Source: Rhodospirillales bacterium (GTDB lineage Bacteria > Pseudomonadota > Alphaproteobacteria > MPNO01 > UBA2964). Taken from it: 5,445 nucleotides of DNA. Position 1 is the first letter of the stretch. Each line of letters opens with the position of its first letter. The stretch spans positions 1 through 5,445 of the forward strand of contig PBWY01000078.1 in the NCBI GenBank assembly GCA_002727395.1, written 5' to 3'. Below are positions 1-5,445 of the stretch, in pieces. The position numbers and the translations under genes were made by a program. Below the pieces are notes generated by a model. It saw nothing but the letters and a program-made list of their open reading frames with translations. It was not told the origin of the DNA and ran no database searches.

Positions 1-365
1 CGCCTTGTCATTGTCTTTTTCAGTTCTATGTGGCGGGAGATAAATTATCTTGCCAGCTTTATCAACGAAGTGCCGATATATTTCTGGGGGTCCCTTTTAA
101 TATAGCTTCCTATGCATTATTGACGATGATGGTCGCACAAGTGACCGATCTTAAACCTGGAGATTTTATTCATACATTTGGATACGCTCACTTGTACGAA
201 AACCACTTTGATCAGGCTCTCAAGCAACTGGAACGAAAGCCAAAAAAATTACCAAAAATTATTATAAATCCAAAGGTCAAGAATATTTTTGATTTTTCCT
301 ATGAAGATTTTACACTTAAGGGGTATGATCCACACCCTCACATTCGTGCCCCTGTAGCAGTCTAG
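1..365 (+). CDS. thyA: thymidylate synthase, C-terminal part (5' end outside window)
   Basis: ThyA methylates dUMP to dTMP with 5,10-methylenetetrahydrofolate, giving dihydrofolate, in the cytoplasm. The reading frame is open from the window edge (first full codon at 3) and gives the last 120 residues, ending at TAG 363-365. The visible part starts at PCH, so the catalytic Cys (E. coli Cys146) is present at codon 6-8. Then come QLYQRS with the phosphate-binding Arg166, the Asp169 and Asn177 equivalents (GVPFN), HLY with His207 and Tyr209, and the conserved end DPHPHIRAPVAV. Length from the Cys to the C-terminus matches E. coli ThyA with no indels. One oddity: the Asp205 equivalent in GDxHLY is Tyr (HTFGYAHLY). 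The GTG at 30 is an internal Val, not a start. folA follows after 4 nt. The family call is very secure; the N-terminal half cannot be judged. Confidence 0.97.
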   Translation, partial: PCHCLFQFYVAGDKLSCQLYQRSADIFLGVPFNIASYALLTMMVAQVTDLKPGDFIHTFGYAHLYENHFDQALKQLERKPKKLPKIIINPKVKNIFDFSYEDFTLKGYDPHPHIRAPVAV

Positions 366-369
366 TTCA

Positions 370-885
370 ATGCGTCTATCCATTATAGTTGCGATGTCGG
401 AAAACGGCGTTATCGGGAAAAATAATGGTCTTCCTTGGAATTTGCCCGGTGACCTTGCTAATTTTAGAGAACAGACTATCGGCAAGCCTGTGATAATGGG
501 TCGTAAGACTTTGGAGTCTATTGGTAAGCCATTACCCAGCCGAAAAAATATTGTTATCACGAAGAATAAAAGTTTTTATTTTCCCGGTACAACCAGCGTC
601 AATACCTTAGATGACGCTATTAAAATTGGTCGTGAATTCGCAGGAGAAAATGGAGGTTGTGAAATTATGGTAATCGGGGGGGCTAAGATTTATGCTGCAT
701 CTTTGAAATTTGTAAATCGATTATACGTTACCGAGGTTCACTGTAATATCATCGGTGATGTCACTTTTCCCTGTATTGTTAAAAAAGAATGGTCGGAGAT
801 ATTCCGGGAGTTTCATCCTGCTCTTTCCGGAGAGAGTTGCAACTATAGCTTTGTAATCTACGATCGTGTAGTTACCAATTTATGA
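370..885 (+). CDS. folA: dihydrofolate reductase (type I, chromosomal-like)
   Basis: This 171-residue protein should reduce dihydrofolate to tetrahydrofolate with NADPH, recycling the product of the ThyA encoded just upstream. Visible motifs are the N-terminal strand and Met20-type loop (NGVIGKNNGLPWNLPGDL, about 12-29) with Trp23 and the proton-donor acid Asp28 (E. coli Asp27), Phe32, the NADPH-binding stretch PVIMGRKTLESIG (40-52), Arg58 for the folate glutamate tail, IMVIGGAKIY (99-108) with the Gly-Gly pair, and Thr121 that pairs with the active-site acid. Length is slightly above E. coli FolA (159). The ATG at 370 lies 4 nt after the thyA stop and has no clear Shine-Dalgarno sequence, so translational coupling to thyA is likely. 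The TGA stop overlaps the ATG of the next gene. Nothing looks broken; the function is near certain from the motifs. Confidence 0.97.
   Translation: MRLSIIVAMSENGVIGKNNGLPWNLPGDLANFREQTIGKPVIMGRKTLESIGKPLPSRKNIVITKNKSFYFPGTTSVNTLDDAIKIGREFAGENGGCEIMVIGGAKIYAASLKFVNRLYVTEVHCNIIGDVTFPCIVKKEWSEIFREFHPALSGESCNYSFVIYDRVVTNL
882..885 (+). promoter_or_regulatory. ATGA stop-start overlap coupling folA to the L,D-transpeptidase gene
   Basis: The four bases ATGA contain the ATG of the YkuD gene and the TGA of folA. No Shine-Dalgarno-like purine run precedes this ATG, so re-initiation by ribosomes finishing folA is the likely way it is translated. This is the main reason to prefer the start at 882 over the in-frame TTG at 918. 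Confidence 0.7.
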
Positions 886-1487
886 TTTTTGTTAACTCGA
901 TAGCGGTACAGATAAATTTGATAAATAACTTTGTTGCTAAGATCATAACAATCGGCAAGCTACAGTCGATATTGTGGAATTTAATTTTAATTATAACGAT
1001 AGTAATGGGCTGTAATTGGAAGTCGAGAGCTTTTTCAGTTGAGGTTCAAGACTTGTCTATTTCGAAGGCTGATCGTGTAATTGTTTTAAAGTCTGATCGC
1101 CAATTGATATTAATGAGGGATGACAATGTTTTAAAAATTTACCAAATTGCCCTAGGTAGATATCCAAAAGGACACAAGCAATATCAAGGGGATGCCCGAA
1201 CACCCGAGGGCCAGTATATTCTTGATCTAAAAATTAAAAACAGTCACTTTCATAGAGCCATACGTATTAGCTACCCTAACGCAAAAGATATTGAAAGTGC
1301 TAAGTTGAGTGGTAAAGATCCTGGCGGAAAAATCATGATTCATGGTTTGCCTAACACGATGTCTGCCGAGCGAGTAGGCCACCCTACTCTAGACTGGACC
1401 CAGGGTTGCATCGCGGTTACCAATCGTCAAATGGACGAAATTTGGCGGATGGTAGATATAGGAACTCCAATAGAAATTCATCCCTAG
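882..1487 (+). CDS. L,D-transpeptidase family (YkuD domain) envelope protein, possible lipoprotein
   Basis: A 201-residue protein with a YkuD catalytic domain from about residue 64 to the end. The domain opens with DRVIVLKSDRQLILM, continues through RTPEGQYIL (106-114) and MIHGLP with His154, and reaches DWTQGCIAVTN with the nucleophile Cys176. The TxGCIAVTN form, without the Arg usual in SxGCxRM enzymes, resembles the subfamily that includes YafK/DpaA-like proteins. Members either cross-link peptidoglycan or cut protein-peptidoglycan links, so which reaction applies is open. A hydrophobic stretch (about 30-43) ends at VMG-Cys44, a possible but atypical lipobox; otherwise it is a signal anchor. 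Either would place the domain outside the cytoplasm. The ATG overlaps the folA stop as ATGA, with no visible Shine-Dalgarno, which supports coupling. An in-frame TTG at 918 is an alternative start that gives a shorter n-region. The stop overlaps that of the convergent gene. Confidence 0.9.
   Translation: MIFVNSIAVQINLINNFVAKIITIGKLQSILWNLILIITIVMGCNWKSRAFSVEVQDLSISKADRVIVLKSDRQLILMRDDNVLKIYQIALGRYPKGHKQYQGDARTPEGQYILDLKIKNSHFHRAIRISYPNAKDIESAKLSGKDPGGKIMIHGLPNTMSAERVGHPTLDWTQGCIAVTNRQMDEIWRMVDIGTPIEIHP
1484..1487. other. tail-to-tail overlap: one CTAG gives the stop codon on both strands
   Basis: TAG at 1485-1487 ends the L,D-transpeptidase gene on the plus strand. The reverse complement of 1484-1486, also TAG, ends the molybdenum hydroxylase gene on the minus strand. 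The convergent operons therefore overlap by 4 bp inside the palindrome CCTAGG (1483-1488), leaving no intergenic space for a conventional terminator. Each transcript's terminator, if there is one, must lie within the other gene. Confidence 0.95.
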
Positions 1488-3820
1488 GTTTTGGTGTCAA
1501 AATTTTTTAGGGCCCGCCAGATTTTTTCTTGTTTGGCAGGCATTTCAACTGAGGGTGCTCCGACTCGTGCCAATGCGTCGTTAATCGCATTCATAACTGC
1601 AGGCATAGCGCCCACGGTTCCAGCTTCGCCCACACCTTTAACACCTAGAGGATTTCTAGCAGTGGGAATTTCATTAGCGGCGATATTAAAATCACAAAAG
1701 TCATCAGCTCGAGGCATGCAGTAATCCATAAAAGAACCCGATAACAATTGACCGCTTTTCCTATCATAATGAATATCTTCCATTAAAATTTGACTAGCTC
1801 CTTGCACGATGCCTCCATGAACTTGTCCATCAAATAGAATTGGGTTGAGTATCGTCCCAGCATCATCGACAGCAGTGTATTTTACCAACTCCACCTTGCC
1901 GGTTTCTGGGTCAATTTCCACCTCTGCGAGGTGTACCCCATTTGGGTAAGTAGGCGCTTGGCCTAGACCCATACCAAATTCACCGTGTTCGTATAGGCCT
2001 GGTTCAATATCCGGAGGTAACTTGGGCTTCTGAAAGGCAATTTGGGCAACTTCTTTCAAACTTATTTCGTAGTCCGTTCCGGCAACCTTGAACGAGCCGC
2101 CACTGTATTCTATGTCAGAAGCTGCCGACTCTAGAACGTGAGCGGCAATGAGTTTTCCTTTTTCAAGAATTTTTGTTGCAGCATTAATCACCGCACCACT
2201 TACAAAAACCGCACAACGAGCATTAAAGGTGCCAACTCCGTGTGCAATTTTATCCGTGTCACCAAATCGATACTCAATTTCATTGGTGTCTACCTGCAGT
2301 GTATCGGCTAATACCTGTTTGAAAGTGGTAGCGTGGCCCTGGCCATGATCCATAGCGCCGCTCAATAATGATATATTACCTGATGGGTCAAATCTAATTT
2401 CAACATGCTCAAAATTTGTACTTGCCACTCCTGTTATACTATTTGATATCCCTAGGCCGCGGATTTTGCTACGGGTTCTACTTTCTTCAAATCTATTTTT
2501 AAAATTCAAATAATCACTGGCATCTAAGCAGTCCTCGAAGTTGCGAACAAAGTCTCCACAATCATAAATGTCTCCAAAGCAGGTTTTAAAGGGTATATCT
2601 TGTGTTTGGAGAGTGTTAATGCGTCTCAGTTCAATGGGGCTGACGCCAAGTTTACGGGCGGCAACATCTATCATGACTTCTAAAACATACACTGGTTCAG
2701 GCTTGGCACCACCACGGTATTGAGCGTTACCGATCATATTTGTAAACCCGCCAGTGACTTGGGCATGAATGGAGGGAATGCCGTATACACCTGCTAGCCC
2801 TCCTAATCCACCAGTTGTAGTCCTTAGATTACGATCATTTCCATAATATGCCCCAATTGGCACTTTAGTGTGGGTTCTGAGAGCTAGAAATTTATGATTA
2901 GCGTCAAGCGCTAATTCACAGTCTACAATCCCTCCTCGGGCCTGCTCATCTGTCATTATCCCTTCGCTGCGGTCAGCGATCCACTTCACCGGTCTCCCTG
3001 TAACCTCCGAGGCCCATAAAGCCAGGCTATACTCGGGATGGCAGCCACCCCGCGTTCCAAATCCACCGCCCATATTATCACATATGACACGAAGTTTTGT
3101 TTGGGGGATTTTTAATATTTGCTCGGCTATTTGCTGTCTAATACCATGAACAGACTGGACTGTTGCTCTAAGAGTATATCGATCTTCAAATCGGTCATAT
3201 TCGGCAATACAACCACGGTTTTCCATGGGATTACCCGTAATTCTGTTGACGTGAATCCGATGTTTTATGACGTGTGTAGCACTTGAAAAAACAGTTTCTG
3301 TAGAGGCCGCATTTCCTTTTTCAAAATGATATGCCTCGTTGTCGGGATTATTATCCCAAATTTTATCCGCTTCCTTAGAAAGTGCCTCGTCTATAGAAGT
3401 AATAGCTGGTAATTCTTTATATTCGACCTCGACTAACTCAGCTGCATCCTTTGCCTGATCGGGCGTTTCAGCAACAATAAATCCAATTGCTTCGCCAGAA
3501 TATCGCACGCGCCCCTGTGCTAACAAAGGTTGTGAAGAAACAAAGCTGGGTGATCCATCTCTGCGTTTCCCGGGTGCTAAAGGCTTTAATCGGCCCAGGC
3601 TACGTTTTTTTAAATCATCTCCTATAAGAACAGCGAGGACCCCTGGGGCTTTTTTTGCAGTAGATGTTTTTAAAGACGTTATATCGGCATGTGCAAGTTG
3701 AGAGCGCAAAACAAATGCATAGGCTTGGTTTAGCAAATTTACATCTTCTGTATATCTGCCCTGACCCTGCAATAGCCTTGAATCCTCCTCGCGGTGAATA
3801 GGCTTTCCTATGTAGTTCAT
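1484..3820 (-). CDS. xanthine dehydrogenase/aldehyde oxidase family molybdopterin-binding large subunit (CoxL-like, not form I)
   Basis: This 778-residue protein has the length of CoxL-type catalytic subunits, which hydroxylate aldehydes, purines or other carbon centres at a Mo-molybdopterin centre. The N-terminal hammerhead domain covers about 17-136 (GRYTEDV, RYSGEAIGFIVAET). The Moco-binding domains fill most of the rest. Visible motifs are NPMENRG (197-203), TVQSVH with the conserved Gln222, GGGFGTR (251-257), QYRGGAKPE (367-375), DHGQGH (491-496), VDDAGTILNP (651-660) and GVGEAGT (729-735), where Glu732 is the expected catalytic base. The CoxL form I loop AYxCSFR is replaced by QYRGGAK, arguing against true CO dehydrogenase; the substrate cannot be read from sequence. 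No Fe-S (CoxS-like) or FAD (CoxM-like) subunit is seen nearby. ATG lies 2 nt after the MBL gene stop, with a weak AGGA 10 nt upstream. It is the last gene of its apparent operon. Confidence 0.93.
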   Translation of the reverse strand: MNYIGKPIHREEDSRLLQGQGRYTEDVNLLNQAYAFVLRSQLAHADITSLKTSTAKKAPGVLAVLIGDDLKKRSLGRLKPLAPGKRRDGSPSFVSSQPLLAQGRVRYSGEAIGFIVAETPDQAKDAAELVEVEYKELPAITSIDEALSKEADKIWDNNPDNEAYHFEKGNAASTETVFSSATHVIKHRIHVNRITGNPMENRGCIAEYDRFEDRYTLRATVQSVHGIRQQIAEQILKIPQTKLRVICDNMGGGFGTRGGCHPEYSLALWASEVTGRPVKWIADRSEGIMTDEQARGGIVDCELALDANHKFLALRTHTKVPIGAYYGNDRNLRTTTGGLGGLAGVYGIPSIHAQVTGGFTNMIGNAQYRGGAKPEPVYVLEVMIDVAARKLGVSPIELRRINTLQTQDIPFKTCFGDIYDCGDFVRNFEDCLDASDYLNFKNRFEESRTRSKIRGLGISNSITGVASTNFEHVEIRFDPSGNISLLSGAMDHGQGHATTFKQVLADTLQVDTNEIEYRFGDTDKIAHGVGTFNARCAVFVSGAVINAATKILEKGKLIAAHVLESAASDIEYSGGSFKVAGTDYEISLKEVAQIAFQKPKLPPDIEPGLYEHGEFGMGLGQAPTYPNGVHLAEVEIDPETGKVELVKYTAVDDAGTILNPILFDGQVHGGIVQGASQILMEDIHYDRKSGQLLSGSFMDYCMPRADDFCDFNIAANEIPTARNPLGVKGVGEAGTVGAMPAVMNAINDALARVGAPSVEMPAKQEKIWRALKNFDTKT
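1486..1508 (+). terminator. weak hairpin plus T-run just after the L,D-transpeptidase stop
   Basis: TTTTG (1489-1493) can pair with CAAAA (1498-1502) around a GTGT loop, extended by two G-U pairs and one A-U pair (1486-1488 with 1503-1505). It is followed by the rest of a six-T run (1503-1508). The position suits termination of the plus-strand thyA-folA operon, but the stem is nearly all A-U and much weaker than a typical intrinsic terminator. The extension also uses up part of the T-run. It lies inside the coding sequence of the convergent gene, so the match may be chance. Confidence 0.2.
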
Positions 3821-3822
3821 GA

Positions 3823-4725
3823 CTAATTTATCCTGTATTGGGGGTTTTCAACATTGGTTTTATCTATAGTAATTTGCCCTTTCTCGAGCAAATATTCCAA
3901 ATGTGCTAGAACCGACCTCGCCGCGGCATTATGCATTTTCTCAGGTAAATGTTTATATAAGAGTCCTACAATTTCATCGATCGTGTAATAACCATTGTCA
4001 ACGCATTTTAGAATTTCCCCTTCTCTCATTCGGCGATGATTACGATATGCGCGTGTAAAGGGTTTTGGGTCCGGAATAGAAGGACCATGCGCGGGCCAAT
4101 ATGAATTCTCACCGCGTAATAGACACCTTTCGAGACTAGAAAAATATTCCCCCATATTTCCATCGGGAGGGGATACAATTGTTGTATTCCAACTCATAAT
4201 ATGATCACCGGTGAACAGAATATTTTCTTCCAATAAAGAAAAACACATGTGATTAGACATATGGCCCGGCGTGTGTAAGGCCTCAATAGTCCAATCATCC
4301 CCTTTAATTAAACTACCATTCACTAAAATCTCGTCAGGAGAAAAACTATATTCAATTGACTCTGCAGTTTTAACGCTTTTGGGAATTTCTCTGAGAATGG
4401 CACCATGGACCCGGCCTCCCAATTTTTCTTTTAAGGGCGTGACGCCAGGGGAATGATCCATGTGAGTATGGGTCACTAAAATGCGTTGAACGGTTTCTCC
4501 CTCTAGAGTTTTAATCAATGCGTTTAGGTGTTCATTTAATAATGGGCCTGGATCAATCACGGCCACGTTTCCATGGCCTACAATGTATGTGTTGGTTCCG
4601 TGAAAGGTAAAACTGCTGGGGTTTCTGGCTACTAATCGGCGCACCAAGGGTGTAACCTGTTTGGCTACTCCATATTCAAACTCCATACGTTTTCTAAAAG
4701 GAATATTATTTTCGGGCACGTTCAT
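3823..4725 (-). CDS. MBL-fold metallo-hydrolase, LACTB2-like
   Basis: A 300-residue cytoplasmic protein (no signal peptide or membrane segment) with a complete metallo-beta-lactamase fold. The zinc-site residues are HTHMDH (86-91: His86, His88, Asp90, His91), His155 in LHTPGHMSNH, Asp174 in FTGDH, and His213 in WPAHGPS. The opening FTFHGTNTYIVG (39-50) and VIDPGP (56-61) are typical of the family. A C-terminal helical segment (about 220-290: RNHRRMREGEIL, YYTIDEIVGLLY, AARSVLAHLEYLLEKGQI) looks like the winged-helix tail of LACTB2-like proteins. Known relatives include ribonucleases and thioester or lactone hydrolases, so the substrate is not predictable here. The ATG directly abuts the TAA of the upstream mrp gene (TAAATG), pointing to coupled translation. 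An internal ATG (Met14, at 4686) is less likely because it has no better ribosome site. Confidence 0.92.
   Translation of the reverse strand: MNVPENNIPFRKRMEFEYGVAKQVTPLVRRLVARNPSSFTFHGTNTYIVGHGNVAVIDPGPLLNEHLNALIKTLEGETVQRILVTHTHMDHSPGVTPLKEKLGGRVHGAILREIPKSVKTAESIEYSFSPDEILVNGSLIKGDDWTIEALHTPGHMSNHMCFSLLEENILFTGDHIMSWNTTIVSPPDGNMGEYFSSLERCLLRGENSYWPAHGPSIPDPKPFTRAYRNHRRMREGEILKCVDNGYYTIDEIVGLLYKHLPEKMHNAAARSVLAHLEYLLEKGQITIDKTNVENPQYRIN
3831..3834 (-). promoter_or_regulatory. weak ribosome binding site of the molybdenum hydroxylase subunit gene
   Basis: Read on the minus strand, AGGA ends 10 nt before the ATG at 3820, inside the 3' end of the MBL gene. The spacing is long and the match short. 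It is the only Shine-Dalgarno-like run near this start, and coupling to the MBL gene that ends 2 nt earlier may matter more. Confidence 0.35.
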
Positions 4726-5445
4726 TTACTCTATAATGATCTGTGGGTTAATGGGTTGTGAATTACTACCAGAAACTTTCTCCCATAAATATTTTGCAAT
4801 TGTGTGATAAATTTCGGATCTAGGACCTTTTGGTTCACTCACTAAAATCGGCTTACCGTTGTCAGAACCTTCGCGAATAGCCATTTCCAAGGGAACTTCG
4901 CCTAAAAAATCAACCCCCATTTGAAGTGCCGCACGCTTGGCGCCACCATGTGTGAATATTTCTGATCTTTCACCACAATTGGGGCATAAAAAATAACTCA
5001 TATTCTCAATAATGCCCAGAACAGGCACTTCCACCCGTTTAAACATATTTAGACCTTTACGCGCATCCAATAGTGCTAGGTCTTGCGGTGTGGATACGAT
5101 TACGGCGCCTGCCATTGCTACTCGCTGTGCCATCGTTAGTTGAGCATCTCCAGTGCCTGGGGGCATGTCTACGATGAGTACATCCACATCGCCCCAGTTA
5201 ACATCCTGCATCATCTGTTCCAAGGCGCCCATCACCATCGGTCCACGCCAGATGGTGGGGGTATCTGCAGGAACCATAAATCCAATGGACATACATTTTA
5301 GCCCATATTTTTCAATGGGTAACAAAATTTTTCCATCAGGTGATTGGGGCTTCTCAGAGATGCCAAGCATTAGGGGCAATGAAGGGCCGTAAATGTCTGC
5401 ATCAAGGATCGCTGTCGAGAGACCCTTTTGAGCGAATGCGAGAGC
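4726..5445 (-). CDS. mrp: Mrp/ApbC (NBP35-type) P-loop Fe-S carrier ATPase, N-terminus outside window
   Basis: The frame is open to the window edge and encodes 239 residues of a Mrp/ApbC/NBP35 ATPase, which binds a [4Fe-4S] cluster and passes it to apoproteins in the cytoplasm. Visible parts are ILDADIYGPSLPLMLG (from residue 13; the post-Walker A aspartate region), IWRGPMV (about 65-71), the switch II stretch VDMPPGTGDAQLT (92-104), STPQDLALLDARKG, ENMSYF (147-152), the cluster-binding CPNC (154-157, bases 4975-4986) and the C-terminal FLGEVPLEMAIREGSDNGKP region. The Walker A loop (KGGVGKS) and any N-terminal MIP18-like domain lie beyond base 5445; roughly a third of a typical protein is missing. 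The TTG at 5377-5379 is an internal Leu, since homology continues upstream through IYGPS. It is first in a tight run with the MBL and molybdenum enzyme genes. The family call is very secure. Confidence 0.95.
   Translation of the reverse strand, partial: ALAFAQKGLSTAILDADIYGPSLPLMLGISEKPQSPDGKILLPIEKYGLKCMSIGFMVPADTPTIWRGPMVMGALEQMMQDVNWGDVDVLIVDMPPGTGDAQLTMAQRVAMAGAVIVSTPQDLALLDARKGLNMFKRVEVPVLGIIENMSYFLCPNCGERSEIFTHGGAKRAALQMGVDFLGEVPLEMAIREGSDNGKPILVSEPKGPRSEIYHTIAKYLWEKVSGSNSQPINPQIIIE

Noticed and set aside
30..32. GTG as a start codon for a short ThyA fragment
   Set aside because: Conserved ThyA sequence including the catalytic PCH lies in frame upstream, so the gene is cut by the window edge and not truncated.
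239..275. A-rich, low-complexity stretch near the thyA 3' end, considered as a promoter for folA
   Set aside because: It encodes the conserved KKLPKIIINP segment of ThyA, and no clear -35/-10 pair with sensible spacing was seen.
249..560. Minus-strand open frame of 103 codons across the thyA-folA junction
   Set aside because: It lies opposite two well-conserved genes, has no recognisable domain and no ribosome site; it is a shadow of the real coding sequence.
1483..1488. CCTAGG palindrome as an attachment or recombination site
   Set aside because: It is only 6 bp, explained by the paired stop codons, and no direct repeats or mobile genes flank it.
1491..1724. Plus-strand open frame opposite the 3' end of the molybdenum hydroxylase gene
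   Set aside because: Its translation is antisense to conserved hydroxylase motifs (GVGEAGT region) and shows no family features.
2148..2348. Plus-strand open frame of 66 codons inside the hydroxylase gene
   Set aside because: Fully antisense to conserved coding sequence, with no domain and no start signal.
4271..4456. Plus-strand open frame of 61 codons opposite the MBL gene
   Set aside because: Antisense to the zinc-binding region of a clearly real gene; no independent support.
5377..5379. TTG as a start codon for a short Mrp-like protein
   Set aside because: The frame stays open to the window edge and keeps encoding conserved Mrp sequence (ILDADIYGPS), so this is an internal Leu of a gene cut by the window.
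5153..5392. Plus-strand open frame of 79 codons opposite mrp
   Set aside because: Antisense to the conserved MPPGTGD and IWRGP motifs of Mrp; a shadow frame.

Overview
The window looks like a gene-dense piece of an AT-rich (by eye well under 50% GC) bacterial chromosome, most likely from an alphaproteobacterium, possibly marine. That placement is inferred from the protein style of ThyA, the metallo-beta-lactamase-fold protein and Mrp, and from the thyA-folA order. No database search was possible. There are no RNA genes, mobile elements, CRISPR arrays, large repeats or long non-coding stretches. The only intergenic bases are 4 nt (366-369) and 2 nt (3821-3822).

Left half, plus strand: the 3' end of thymidylate synthase (thyA, cut by the window start), a complete dihydrofolate reductase (folA), and an L,D-transpeptidase-fold (YkuD) protein with an N-terminal hydrophobic segment ending in a possible lipobox. 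They are spaced +4 nt and then overlap by ATGA, so they are probably co-transcribed and translationally coupled. ThyA makes dTMP and releases dihydrofolate, which FolA reduces back to tetrahydrofolate. The third gene is an envelope/peptidoglycan enzyme with no obvious metabolic link to the first two.

Right half, minus strand, read right to left: the C-terminal part of an Mrp/ApbC-type P-loop Fe-S carrier (5' end beyond the window), a complete MBL-fold hydrolase of the LACTB2-like type, and a complete molybdopterin-binding large subunit of the xanthine dehydrogenase/aldehyde oxidase/CO dehydrogenase superfamily. Spacings are 0 nt (TAAATG) and 2 nt, which suggests one operon. The large subunit lacks the CoxL form I AYxCSFR loop, so it should not be called a true CO dehydrogenase. 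Its usual Fe-S and FAD partner subunits are not encoded here.

The two operons converge and overlap tail to tail by 4 bp: one CTAG supplies the TAG stop on each strand.

Most of the window is recognisable housekeeping or enzyme-family content and I see no clear new system. The points worth a second look are the Asp-to-Tyr change in ThyA's folate/nucleotide site region, the unpartnered molybdenum hydroxylase subunit behind mrp and an MBL hydrolase, the coupling of an L,D-transpeptidase to folA, and the shared-stop convergence.
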